This document shows positions 1 to 12,900 of a DNA stretch of 64,000 bases, piece by piece. Below the pieces are notes generated by a model, which worked only from the letters and a program-made list of their open reading frames with translations, had not been told where the DNA came from and made no database searches. The stretch spans positions 13,396 to 77,395 of the forward strand of contig QLIY01000380.1 in assembly GCA_003260075.1 (NCBI GenBank), read 5' to 3'. The translations under genes and the position numbers were made by a program. This stretch comes from Phallusia mammillata (lineage: Eukaryota; Chordata; Ascidiacea; Phlebobranchia; Ascidiidae). The number at the start of each line of letters is the position of its first letter. Positions within the stretch are counted from its first letter, which is position 1.

Positions 1-25
1 AAGATTTAAAACTGAAAAAAAAAAG

Positions 26-367
26 CCCCCCCCCCTCGATTGTTTACAATAAAACTGCTGGATGAGCAATACTTGGTCATATTGTACATATGTATTGACA
101 TACATTGCAGCTTTTTCCAGCAAACACGGCAAGTAATATATTTCATTAGAACAAACAATTTCTGAATTTGTGCTGATTTATTCTTGCCGTTAGTACTTTT
201 TCTAGCGAATGGTTATTTTTTTGATGTTTTACAGGTTTATTTACTCTCAGATGAGATTCTATAGAAGTAAGAACAAGGATGAATAAACCAGATTTATCAA
301 AATATTAGTCTAAATATTGGAAATAGTGTCACAAAAAAAACCAAAGATTTAAAACTGAAAAAAAAAA
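26..367. repeat. Second copy of a poly-C-separated tandem duplication (first copy lies off the window)
   Basis: The first 24 bases of the window, which end in an A-run, recur at about 344-367. After the first occurrence comes a C-run (26-35), then unique sequence up to the second occurrence. This matches five complete examples further along, where a segment is followed by poly-C and then by a near-identical second copy. If the pattern holds, 36-367 is the second copy and the first lies upstream of base 1. No coding sequence was seen here. Confidence 0.5.
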
Positions 368-1217
368 CATGTCCATTTGTAACTCTTTAATTACGGCACA
401 CACAGTACTCTGTAAACCTGTAGCAACAATCCAGAGAGACCAAAGGCAATAAAGCTTGATTAGTATTTTAAACCTGATGGTTATTGTTCTAATCTAGGTA
501 TATTATCCGCTTTTTTACAATTATACTTCTGCGACATAAGCTGAATCTTGTTCGAACGGTTTGTAATGTTATCATAACGAAGCGAAAACCCCTGCAATAT
601 ATCCTCTGCGTAACACAACAGAAACAACCAAACTGCCAAAATCCAATGTAGTTTCGCGCCACCGAATTTTACACTTTAACGGCTTTCGTTAAAGTGCACA
701 CAAACAGTATTTGAAAGTGCCATCCTGAGCACCAAACACAGAAATCTCCGAGACTTTGATTTAGCAGTCGAATTTGCATCTGGTTTAAAACATACGCCAG
801 AAATCACTGGATATATTACTTTTTTAGAATTTTGTTTTAACTTTTATTAAATTTAAATAGGTAAACTACATGCAGCGTATACCCGAAAGTGTTTTTCTCG
901 CAATGTTTTGCTTGATTGGACTGCTCAAGAGGTGTTTAAACCGCATGAATTCTGTGATTTTCAATAGTGATCAACCTAGGTGTTAACCTGTAGTGTAAGT
1001 TAAACCTCACTTTGACGTCGTAAATTTGTACATTATCTTTTCTAAACGTTTTCGCGCTGTTAAGACTATTTTACCTATAGTTCTTTTGATGAGTACATTT
1101 TTAACTGGAAAAAAAGCACAAAGTAGATTACATTTTGCTGTATTCACATTATTAGTCGGCTGGTTATAGTTGCAATATGGTACAGAAACAAAGGTACACA
1201 AATTCGATCCCTTTTAT
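368..1217. other. Non-coding stretch 3' of the aquaporin gene
   Basis: No exon with good splice borders or a recognisable domain was found on either strand. The sequence is AT-rich. An AATAAA on the minus strand at 1213-1218 overlaps the aquaporin stop codon and may serve as its polyadenylation signal. This is inference from a six-base motif. Confidence 0.4.
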
Positions 1218-3576
1218 TTAGACTGGATGGCTGGTGTGGTTGTTGCTCATGGTGGTAACTTCAGTACGGTGTTCTTTACGCTTTTCTTTCAAAAATTTGT
1301 TTGGAATACGAACGCCCCAGGCTTTTCCCTCTGGTGCAAAAAATGTCCTACGCAAAAGAAAATGCTCGTCTAATTTAAATTTGTCTTTGTGTTAAAACTA
1401 CTTATAGGCGAAGCTGTCGCTAAACGTAATAAACTTATTGCATTTTACATGTAGGCTAAGTTACTCTGTTAAGACCTGCTATTATAACTTACATGTACAC
1501 TATTGTAAAAATCAGGGAACCAGCTCCGGGTCCAACCCACCACACCCAGTGATGCTTCCAGTCTCCAATCACAAGCGATGGTCCAAATGCTCGTGATGGG
1601 TTAAAGCAACTGGAACCTACCCATCTCCTGCACACAATAAAATAGCATTTAGGCCCTGGTAGTGGTGGATAAATGGGGATGCTGACTGGGTTACAAGGAG
1701 GGCCCTACATCACCAAGGATGCCAATCCCCAAGTTTTTTGCCCCATTGTTTGTACAAATGAAAGTGAGTGCATGGGATCTTTTCCCAAGTTTAAGCCAGG
1801 CGCCCAAATAACTTTAATCCGCCCTAAGTGCGATAGCTGAGTTTATTTGTGCAGCTACACTTGGTTTCAAAGACAATTTAACACCGAGTTATTTTTTTCC
1901 GAAACATAACATGTTATTAACAAATAGGTGTCTTTTCCAGTAGCTTTTACCAAAACAAGCCGACGTTTCGACGTCCCATACGAGACTACCTTCATCAGGG
2001 TAATGACATAACTTACAACACAAAGTTATCATTACGAAATAAAGGCGATATAAAGCACAGTGTTGTAATTTATGTCAATACCCTGATGATGTCTTGTTTG
2101 GGACGTCTTAACGTCGGCTTATTATAATAAAACTGCTGAAAGAGCCATCCGTTTGTAAAAACATTATGGCTGGCAGTAATAGCTTATTTATAACATATGT
2201 TATGTTGTAGCAAAAAATGCCAAAAATGTTTTTTGTTCATGTTATTTAAAATAACGAAAGCAAGCAGTATTCGGTTTTAGCCTTGTAGGAATTGTCTAAC
2301 CCCAGGGTCAGTACAGCCTTAATATCAGCTATAGTCAGCAGTCATTTTTTTACGAAGACTTGTTGTAGGCTATAGGGGTTTTGGTCCGCCGTTGTTGATT
2401 CGTAACTCGAACTAAGTATCACTATGGTGATTGCCATGCGTTGTTGACTTTGCAACAGGTTTAAATTAAAGCTCTCCCGTAACGCTATTTAAACATTTAA
2501 AAAAGCATGGCGTATGCCACACTCGTTCATAAACTTGGCTAACATGTTACAACTTTTACAAACGCGCACAGATTTACCGAAAAAACGACGTTGCGCTTAC
2601 CCTGCCAGTATTCCTTGAAATATAGTAAAGCCGATTGCCATTGGACCTGTTGCCTGATCATATTTTTTGTCAAATGTCATAGCTAGACCGAAAAACACCA
2701 TTACACCAGTGCTCATTACTTCGGCACCAACCACTGCACCAACGTTCAGGCCTTCTGCAATTCGAAATGGTCCGGGCTCATCTCCCTTGATTGACTGCGC
2801 GAAATGCGTTCAATTAATCAAAATATTTCGTTTGTTTAACGAAAAGCTGTCAACTAAAAATCTACAGAAAGCTTTTATTACTAAACAAAACGGATATACT
2901 AATAGACAAATTTATAACTTAGCCTAAGTGTAGCCTACTGTCGGACAGACCTGAGCAATCCACGCTCCGGTAGCTGATCCAAAAAGTTGTGCAATCACGT
3001 ACGGTATGAACATATATGGCGAGAGCAGACCCACTAACATGAACGAAAACGACATTACCGGGTTGAATTGAATCACTCTGTAGAAATATGGTCAAAAAAC
3101 CTGTAGTGTCAATGTAAATCGAATTACGCGCAATAAAAACATAACTTACGTGATTTTGATGAAGACAACAATGATCATCCATACAGCAAAACCAGCTTGC
3201 AAGGCGGGCATTAGGGCACTAACAACGTAATCTGCTGCATTTTCTCCAGGTAGTATTGTTCTGCAAAAGAAAACAAGATTGCAGCCCGATGGCAATTTAC
3301 GAAAAACAAAACACGCTTTGCACAAACACACGTCATACGCCTTTATTAATTAATATCATACCTGTTTATTGAAGCGTGTACAATTGGTGATGTTGGTGGC
3401 GAGATCATAGAACCGTAGAAAGTGTGTAGCAACGTGGCACAGAATTCACACAATATTGGGACCAACACTTTGTTAAAAATCTCCTCATACGTAGCTTCTC
3501 TGTATCTTTGCAGAAGCGATTTATTGCACTCCTTATTCTTCTTTCCTTCATCTTTTGATGTCACGTTGTTTTCCAT
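1218..3576 (-). CDS. Aquaporin-8-like channel with both NPA motifs altered
   Basis: Model complement(join(1218..1347,1493..1627,2601..2794,2951..3077,3150..3260,3362..3576)), 303 residues, in frame from ATG to stop with GT..AG introns. The protein has the aquaporin layout of six membrane segments and two half-pore loops. Loop B has FNPVMS (residues 113-118), with NPV where the first NPA box is expected. Loop E has CFNPSRAFGP (223-232), with NPS in place of NPA but the selectivity-filter Arg228 kept. The loop E context, with WKHHWVWWVGP after it, resembles aquaporin-8. In that family the channel carries water, ammonia or peroxide across plasma or mitochondrial membranes; the substrate here is unknown. 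The N-terminus (about 45 residues before the first membrane helix) and the basic C-tail are cytosolic by inference. The start is the MENN methionine at 3576; the frame stays open upstream, so a longer N-terminus is possible. Intron 4 carries a fold-back element. The gene is divergent from TMX2. Confidence 0.88.
1931..2145. mobile_element. Fold-back MITE-like element in aquaporin intron 4
   Basis: The left arm (about 1931-2021) and right arm (about 2060-2145) are imperfect inverted repeats of roughly 85-90 bp around a spacer of about 40 bp. Matching landmarks include AAGCCGACGTT near 1966, with its complement near 2112, and ATCAGGGTA near 1994, with its complement near 2080. No open reading frame is present, so it would be non-autonomous. 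A fragment resembling the right end (AATAAAACTGCTG) also occurs near position 48, so the family is dispersed. I could not define target-site duplications. Confidence 0.7.
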
Positions 3577-4678
3577 GATGTATAAAAAATGTGTATGTTC
3601 GTCAACCAGTTTGCGAAAGGAAACGTAACAGACTTTCTGCTGTGTCACAAAGACTATCCTTTTTTCCCGAAACTCACGGGCAAAAATTTGTGCTGCGTAA
3701 GGTTCTTGTGTCTCGGCCCAATGGAGCAAGTCGGGTCAGTATCAAAGAAACTGAAGATTCGCAGGTAGATTCCAACGTTACTGTTCGAGCATGACTTGCA
3801 ACAAGGTTTTGCTGAGTAATGAATAGCCTGGCAATTCATCAAACCTAGTTTATTTTTGTATAATTGCATGTTAACAATCACAACACAATGGGTAGTTCCA
3901 ATTTGGACGACAACTCCACTTAATTCCATACACCCCGTGTTTCAGAAGTCGCATGGTCTGCAGAAAATTAAGTTTTGTAAACGTTAACAAACCTAGGCTT
4001 ATACCTACTTTTCTACCTAAAAGCTGAAGAAGCTAAATGTTTCGAAAACGAGGTGCTTTTGGACATTCTTATAAATTATATTTTGTAAATCCTAATGTAA
4101 AAATTACCCAACTGAAATGCTTTAAATTGGTTCAATCAAAGAATAGCCAAATATTATACTTTTTTAGGTTTATTGAAACGTATAAAATAGAAATCAGCAC
4201 TTTTCATTGATTCGCATGAATAATTTTCATGCCGGCCATTGGGCAAATTTCGCTGTGAATAAAATGCGACTGTGCTAATTGGGACAGCAGCCGCTGTGAA
4301 AGGTTTATTCGCGTGCTAATAAGATTATCTTTAGTTTTTCATGACTCGGTTAATCATGTATTAGTTCAGACATGGTGGGGTCGTTTAAACAGCCAAGTTA
4401 TTTTTCGCTATCAATTCAACTGCAGTTTATTTTTGGCATTTTTTGCATGCGATTGTTGCGATTTAGCCTGTGTTCATTAGTATTAAGTTGATGATTATGT
4501 ATAAAGGCGATTGCGTATTATAGTAACAGATTGTTTTTAATGGCAGTTTTACGTGCTTCTTGCTGGCAATGGCATAAACATCTTGTTATTTGTATATTAA
4601 GGGTGTTATTTGTAGATTGTAGTGAAAGACGTTGCAATAGGTTCAAGGAATAAGGGTTGTGATAAATAGGACTCTCCA
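3577..4678. promoter_or_regulatory. Shared upstream region of the divergent aquaporin and TMX2 genes
   Basis: About 1.1 kb separates the two divergent start codons, so it must hold both 5' UTRs and both promoters unless enhancers lie elsewhere. I saw no convincing TATA box or known operator, and no exon with recognisable coding content. The regulatory assignment rests on position only. Confidence 0.4.
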
Positions 4679-6057
4679 ATGGCAATTATAACGCCCTTGC
4701 TGCTTTTTCTGAAAAACTCCAAATCATGGAAGAAATCACTTACACCGGGACTTATATCAAGTCTTCTACTAAGCATCATGTTTGTATTTGTGCGAAAAGT
4801 TTGGCCGATGTGTTCATACCTTCCTTCAGAGCAAGATGAATTGTGCACCTTTGACTGGGTATGTTGTATTTTCTGCAGTAGCTGATGCAATAAACTTTAG
4901 CGATTACAAATGTAAAAACATTCTTCATTTATACATGATTAAATGCAAAACCCTAAAACTTTGTTAATTTAGTCCAACTTGACATGAGCCGTTTTGTTTA
5001 CTATTTCAGAGAGAAGTTGAGATGTTTATGTTCTTTATGTGCTTAATGGTTTTGAAAAATCGAACTGCAGTATCATTGGAACAGATGATCACCACAGTAC
5101 TTATGTATTCAAAGCTTGCCAATGCAGTTCTTTTCTATCGTCTCGATGTTAGACTTTGTATAATTTACACTGCACTATGTTTAGGTGAGTGTTGTGTTAT
5201 ATCCACATTATAACAATATGTTGAGATAAATGTATTGATATTTAATATAATTTTATTTGGGGAACAATCTCTATGCCTTATTAGTTGTGAAATTCATTTG
5301 CTTGTGTTCTATATAGTGCGATTGTGGATGTTTCCGGAAAACTTTGAGGATGGTCCTGAGGAAATCACATATTTTAGTGATAAAACTCTCAAGGTAAGAT
5401 TTGAAAAATTGTTTACAGCATTTAAACAATCTGTCATTTTTGGTGTGTGCTTCTACTCCAAACATTTTGCCAGTACTATCTTGCTCTTGGGGTTAAAAAT
5501 TAGGATTATGGAATTACTTTGCAGGATGTGTTGGTAGAAGATCCCAAAGTGACATGGGTTGTTCTTTTTCATGCCACATGGTCTCCACCTTGCCGAGCAG
5601 TTTCTCCTGCATTTTCTGCACTCTCTAATGAATTTGCTATTGAATACTTGCGCTTTGGAAAAGTTGATGTTGGGAAATATCCTGATGCTGCCAAAGAGTA
5701 GGACATAAACATATCAATACACATTCTTTACAACAGAACAAACACCAACCAAGTTGCAATTTTTCTAGGTATGGTGTTAGCACATCTACGTTGTCATCCC
5801 AACTCCCTACTGTCATTGTCTTTGAGGATGGTAAAATGGCTGACTGGCGCCCGATGATTGGACCAAAGAAAAAGTTTATCAAATATGTTTTTTCTGAGGT
5901 TTGTGTAAATTCATAAAGATTTCTGTTGTTTTCAGACCCAGTTAAAAATTCTTTTTTTCAGGAAAATATGAAACGTGATTTTGGTATGCAACAGTTGCAT
6001 AATAAGGCATTGGAAATATCCAAATTGAAAGCGAAAAAGTCGAAAAAGAATGATTGA
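4679..6057 (+). CDS. TMX2: Thioredoxin-related transmembrane protein 2 (TMX2)
   Basis: Model join(4679..4858,5010..5184,5317..5393,5525..5697,5769..5898,5962..6057), 276 residues, ATG to TGA in frame. TMX2 is an ER membrane protein of the PDI family, linked in vertebrates to ER-mitochondria contacts and redox control. The N-terminal hydrophobic segment and the CTFDWREVE block (about residues 57-65) match the family, followed by further hydrophobic segments and a luminal thioredoxin fold. The active-site position reads WSPPC (163-167). It has a single cysteine, consistent with vertebrate TMX2, which also lacks a full CxxC. The conserved FGKVDVGKYPD block and the cis-Pro segment QLPTVIVF follow. 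The protein ends in KKND, which fits a KKxx ER-retrieval signal. Its length is slightly below the roughly 296 residues of vertebrate forms. It is divergent from the aquaporin and convergent with the TSP1/vWA gene. Confidence 0.93.
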
Positions 6058-6933
6058 TGTCATGTCAGCTAAAATATCCAAGGCCGAATACTTATTTGAA
6101 CAAACAAAAAAGTCAATATGCATCGTGTTGTTATTTTTTGTGCGTCACATTCTTTGGTGCGTGTTGTTTCTGTCCTAATTGGTTTGACTGTGAAAAACCA
6201 ATACAATACATATTTGTTCGATTCATGACCTACTTTTCTCAAGGATATACGATTGGTGATGTTGGTCTTTCGGTCATTATCGATCGGTGTTCCCATTCTG
6301 ACCTATTTGTTTCTGGTTTGACTTACCACATGGTCATTAAGCTGACATTTACACAACACCAGATGTTGGGTCGCTTCTTGTGCGAATGAATGTTTCGGCG
6401 AATATGGTTAATTTTCACCACTGGACATATACCTTAAGGCATGATCAGCATTTTTTGTTTCCTATGCCTTATATATGAATGAACCTTATGAACGACGACG
6501 ATGCTTGCGATTTCAATGAAAGCTTTTATTGGCGAGTTAAAAAAGTTTGTAAATGCCTGTTTGTCCGTCGATATTTAATAGAAACAAGTTGAACATTATG
6601 CCGCCAAAAGAGCACTTATATATACATGGAAAGCATGACGTACCACTCAATTAAACACAGCTACAAGAACTGTTCACCGTTGCGGCGTTACCATATTTGC
6701 CTAAATACGCTGTGGTTGCCGAGGGTGCCAAGAAAGATTGTAGTTTTGCAAAGCGAGTGGAAAAATTCGCATTTTACTGCGACGAAGCTGCTATGTACAC
6801 ATTAAACTGGAACTAATTGAAATAATAAGCAAAGTGTCCCGCACGACAAAGAGCCATCAATCAGCCGAAAGCATGCATTTGACGACGACTTGGAAGCTTT
6901 TGTGGGGGAAGGCTTGAAAATTGGATTGTCGTT
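6058..6933. other. Convergent intergenic stretch between TMX2 and the TSP1/vWA gene
   Basis: This stretch lies between two stop codons on opposite strands and should contain both 3' UTRs. No domain, RNA gene or clear repeat was seen. Confidence 0.45.
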
Positions 6934-9900
6934 TTATGGCCTACACTCGCCATTCTCTATGCGCTTGTTGAAGTTTTCCAGCTCGCTCCAGTTGCCGATT
7001 TCGTACAGTTCGCTTGGGTCGTCCACCATACTGCGCACTGTCTCCTGGCAACGTGGGTCGCGAGCATAAACAGCCATCACCGAAAGCTACCAGGAAAGAC
7101 TATGTTAATGGCCGCTTTTCCAGTTTAAATTTGTGAAGGATTTTAACACATTGGACACATTAACCAGGTTTCTGAAACTTCATGCATATTTCACCTTTAT
7201 TCCTCGTTTCTTTATTTTCTTTAACGCCCGATCCAAGTAGTATCCAGTTGAGGTCCGGCAACCATCAGTAGCGATGAGAATTTCATGGTCAATATTGTCG
7301 TCTCTGCCAGGGAAGCCGCGCATACCTAGACAAAAACCGCTGGTTAACCCGCCCCTGACATTGCTAACCGAACCTACTCATGATATCGCGGGCTTCAAAA
7401 CTAATTTCCTTGTCTGTAAAACTGTGCTTGTGCAGAAATCGTTTATTGCTTGCTAGTTCAGTAACGAAAGCTTCAGTTTGCTATTGCTTGGTTGTAGCGC
7501 TTAACAACTAACCTGCTGATTGTTGGAACATCCATTTGTTTGCATTCTGTAAGGCGAATCCGATGTTGGAGCGGTAGCCACCACGGAATACTGTTCGATC
7601 AATGGCACTGACCACGTCGTCCGTGGTGCGACCAGAGTCGAAGTTGAAGTCGATGTCTGCATATCGAGAGAACGACATCATACCAATCTGTGATTCTTGC
7701 TCCCCGATTCCACCTTGTATGCTTCTGGCAACCATCTGCAATGTAGATATTTTTAGTGCGGCCATTGCAAAGTTTTAAGCTGGCCGAACCCGAAGTTAAT
7801 AGCCCGGAAAACGGCCTAAACCTTTTTTTATGGCAATACAGATGCCGAGTGCAAAATCAGATGCAAACTGGTCCACTTTAATGAACTCAAGCCCTAATCG
7901 AAACCCGACCCTAAAAGCCCAGCCGGATTGACAACTCTGAGACAAAGTAGATCCATTTTAACAATATGGTGACGAAGCAAATGGAAAATAAAATCGATGG
8001 AAAGTTTGTGAGTAACGAGTAGTGTTAAACAAGTTTCATTAATCTTAACCCAAAGTTTTCAAACCTTAAAGCTGGCTTTAATCTTCTCGTAGTTATGCCA
8101 TCCGATACTACCAGATTCGTCCGCAAGAAGCAGAATGTCGCGTAGTTTTGGGTTCGAACCGTATCCCAAAAAGGTGCGGACGAATCTGCAGAGAACATCC
8201 TCTCGGGTATCTCCCGCAATGACAGTGCTTGGCGTTGGCTCAGTGCTTGGAGCCACAGTACTCGAAGCGTCGGTGATTGGAGCAGCTTCCGTTGATTGTA
8301 TTTTGGCGATACAAACTGTAAAGGCATTCAACAAATTAAAGCTTTTTGACAGTGATTTTGTTGATCAAGCTATACAGGTGGTTTAATATAGCCTTTACAC
8401 ACAAATATGAGCTCTGGTCAGTGGTACTATTCCTTAGCACAGAAAAACTCACATTTGTTCTCTGTGCGAAGACGCGTTGGACACGCTCTTCCCGTTCCTA
8501 GCGCTTCAACAGCAATCAATTGTGTTCTGCTTGCCCTTCCAGTGGTACATTCGGACCATTCACCCCACTCAACGACGCAGTTGGCACAAGCTGTGCAAAA
8601 GTATTTGTTAAACAAATTAAATAATTTGCCCTGGTGGCAAGGAGACTGTACTAACGGTTTGATTCGGCTTGGATTGATGGACAAGGGGCACCCGCTCCAA
8701 TTGCTGGCACGGATACGAATTGACTTCTTGACATCTTGTTGTTTATACACGAACCGTAATCTCCCCATTCCAGTACGCAATTGCGGCAAACTAAAACAGT
8801 TTATTGTTTAGTTTTGGTTGACAAATCGCTTTACAACTATAGCCTACACAAACGAAATTTGTTTAAAACATTTTGGAATCTTACTTTCGGTTTCAGTTCG
8901 TAGTTCCGGGCATGCAGTCCCTGATCCAACTGGTTGCACCTTCACAAACATTGTTCTCTGACGATTGCTGCCGTCGCATTCTCCCCATTCTCCCCATTCA
9001 ACAACGCAGTTGACACATCCTGTGATTTTAGATTTTATTAAACCCCGATATTTTAGCATAATCGACTTCTGCAATTGCACACTTCCAAAAATTTGCCCCC
9101 CCCCCCCTCCCCATTCTCCCCATTCAACAACGCAGTTGACACATCCTGTGATTTCAGATTTTATTAAACCCCGATATTTTAACATAATCGACTTCTGCAA
9201 TTGCACACTTCCAAAAATTTGTACTTTCAGCCACATAGTAAAATCTCTGGCTTAAAAGTTGAAACTTCTTTGTCGAAAATGGCCGTGTTAAATTTACCAT
9301 AAACGTTTGTTTTCAAACAAACTCAAGAAACAAGGTTTTGGCGTGAACATTAAATTAAACGTAGTACCTTCTGACTCTGTATCCAATTCTGGACATTGTA
9401 ATCCAGCTCCAACCGCTTCTTGCGTGACGTATTGCAAGCGAACGCGAACTCCATCAAGACATTCGCTCCAATCTGCCCAGCCTACTTCGCAATCGATACA
9501 GACTACAAAAAAGTTGTACTGTTAAGTTAGGTCATATACTTTATACGACACGAAATATTCCATAAAATTGAACAAGGCTCTGTTACTGATACGTTTTCTA
9601 TTGATAATGTCTTTGAAGTGTTTCAATAAAACTTGGAATATAAGATTTTCAATTTTTTAGGATTGCATGCAATACATTTAAAAATCCTGGCTCCGACATT
9701 CAAATGTGTAGTTTGACATATAACACACCTTCGGTATCTATGCTTGGCTCGGGACAATCCTCTCCTGCTCCTATCTTGTTTTGTGAAACAGTTTGCGTAC
9801 GTTCCCGCTGTCCGTTGCTACAAACTCCCCACTCGCCCCATTCCAACACACAGTCACCACACGCTAAAAAAGTTAGTTAGTAACGTACATTTGATTTTGA

Positions 9901-12900
9901 TGAGACGCGATATAGTTTTATACCAATACCTTCGGTTTCGCGGTTGAGTAATGGACAAGGTGCCCCCTGGCCGATGGAAGGATTAGCGACCACTTGGGCT
10001 CTTGCTCTTTCACCGTTGATGCATTCCTCCCACGGTCCCCACTCGACAGTACAGTTTTGGCAAGCTGTATGCAAAGGAGTATTTTTTAAGTTTTATCTTC
10101 CCTACAAGGTGTCCATTCAAGTCACTTACCTTCTTCCTCGGTCTCCAAAGGCGGACAAGGTGCGCCACCTCCAATTTCTTCCGCCAATATTATTGTTTGT
10201 CTCGTTCTGACGCCGTTTTCGTTGCACCCGCTCCAATTCTCCCAAGCTACTTCGCAATCAAAGCAATCTGCAGAAATAAAATTTGCCTCGTCGTTAATTG
10301 GAAAATATATTGCTAAACGCCCTATCCTTATTGACAGTTGTTCTAGTTTAATAACTTTACGTTGGCTTTGATATAGGTTGACTACTTCAAAATGTAAATT
10401 AGAAGAGTGGCTTTCTGATATACTTCCATTTTATATATTCTACATGATATTTACCAATTTACCATACACATCATTTAATCTACGCGTATGATTGTTTTTG
10501 TACACAAAAACAAATGGGTCCCCACACGCGTGTTTGTGCGGATTGACAGTATAAAAATGTTGCGGTGATTTTTAGATTCTTAAGGACAAATTTTTAGAAA
10601 GCATTAACCCAACAATAAAACAAATTGTTCATATTCTTTTTGCACTATTATTGTCATATAATTACAAAAACATTAAAAAAAACGTAACAAATTCTTTAAT
10701 TTAATCTCTTGCTTTGACCCAGATATTGTCGTCCAAGGTCGGGGTTTGAACACAATTTTTTTAGAAAGCTGTAACAGTTGTGTTACAGACACTTTAAATT
10801 AAAAAGCAATTTGCTGCAAGTGTATACATAACAAATTGTTTTTCATTTAACTTTGTTTCCCAAATTTTTTTTTTGTTTGTGACGAAAGAAAGTTCTGAAC
10901 AGTGTTTGTAATACCTACTAGTTGACCTTAAGTAACCCGTAATCATGCGGCGGCCAACCTGACAACGAACATTTAAAAAAACATTTATTTTGCAAAAAAG
11001 TCAAGTTCATTTTTTCATCTTTACTTTGATTAACAAAGTTTTGCTTGACATATACAAAACCAAAGCACGGTTATTAGGTTTAAATCACGTCATAGGTGTA
11101 AAACCTTCGCCAAAACTAAAAACGTGAGTGATAACTTAATAAAACGACATAGCATTGCTGTGCACAACAGCTGATTTCTAATCACTGAAACGACGTCTCG
11201 TAAAACGTCTGTCCGACGTCAAGCTGAGCCCTCCCGCTATCGTAAACCAGTGAGTTACTCTCTTGGTACTTCTGCCTACAGTGTCTTTCTTGACCAAACG
11301 AGCGTTAGACACATTTACGTTTCGGGGGCCTGTGGGTGAACCGCTGGGTGATTCGGGGTTAAACTTCTGGAGGATCAAGTTTGGATTAATAACTAACATA
11401 TGTCCAAATTTGAATAAATTTGAAGCACTTTTTCTTTACCACCCGAGCATTACAAACCAGCGTTAAAAATTTTATGTTTCGGGGGCCTGTGGGTGAACCG
11501 AGGGATCAAACGGGGTCAAAATTCACATGGACCATCTTTAGACCAATATCTGTAATGTGTGTAAATTTGAAAAAGTTTGAACCCTTCTTTCTTGACCAAA
11601 ACGGGGGAACAAATCCGCGTTAGACGGAAAAAAAAAAGAAAAAAGAAAAAAAAATACGGACAAAAACAATATGTGTCCCCTTCAGGGAAGGGGACCCATA
11701 AATATAGTAGCTTTACCCATTAGACTTCTTTACCTACTATATATAGCGTTTGAATTTCGGTTAAGCCGCCTGAAATTATATTATTACCTTCACTCTCTGT
11801 TTGAAGTTCAGGACAGGCAGCTCCTGCACCAACTGGTTCCTGAACAACAACCTGCGTGCGTTCCGACAGGTAATCCACGCACTTGCTCCACTCTGTCCAT
11901 TCGACCACGCAATCAGAGCAATCTGCAAAGAGGAAGTAGGCATGTGGTTATTGACGCTGGGCAGCAAACCGTGCAACAGATTTCGAAAAGGAAACCGATC
12001 TTGCTTTTGTCTCATTATCTGCTGAACACGAGACTTGTTTTGAACGAACCTAATCGTCCCCTAGCGATAACAAGGTTATGTCATTGTAACTGACGCATTT
12101 AAAAAACATCCGCTTTTCTCTTCCAGTACTCTTTACCGATATTTACCTTCCACTTCATCTTGAAGCGTTGGACAAGCGGCTCCAGCCCCGACCTGTTCGA
12201 CCAAAACCCTCTGACTTCGGGTCCTGCTTCCTTCAGCGCATTGACTCCACTCGTCCCAATCCACTTGGCAGTCGATGCAAGGTTCTGATTCGGAGCCAAG
12301 TGCTGGACAAACCCTTCCTGCCCCGATAGCTTCAGCGACGATAACTTGTGACCGACTGCGTACATTGTTCGCGCATTCGCCCCAGTTATCCCATGCGACA
12401 ACACAGTCTAAGCAATCTGAAATGGCAACATCGTGTTTTCGTGTTTTAACCTGGACCTATGACATATTGGATTGATAAGCAACGTCGCGAACTAGCACAG
12501 AAGTCGCCAAATTAAAACGAAAAATTGTAAACTTCCAGTTTGCCGCTACCGTTTGTATACCACACATTTTGTAAATGTTTCCCACAACAGCTACTAATCA
12601 ACAAACTACGTGCAACATCTATCGGAACAAAACATAGATTACCTTCGGACTCGACGTTCAGATCCGGACAATCGGCGCCAGCTCCCGCTTTTTCAATCAC
12701 CACTTTCTCACTTCTTGATCTCTGTCCATTCGAGCATGCTTCCCATGCTCCCCATTCGACCCGACAATCGATACAAATCTCCGATTCTGTTTGTAGTTCT
12801 GGACATTCCTTGCCTGCTCCCACGTTTGCCGTGGTAACTACTTGGGTTCTGGTTCGTACATCGAGAGAACACTCTGACCACTCGCCCCAGCTCACAGCAC

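Noticed and set aside
9113..9221. An eighteenth TSP1 exon
   Set aside because: It is a truncated duplicate of the exon at 8885-9019 that runs into the C-run and has no downstream half or donor.
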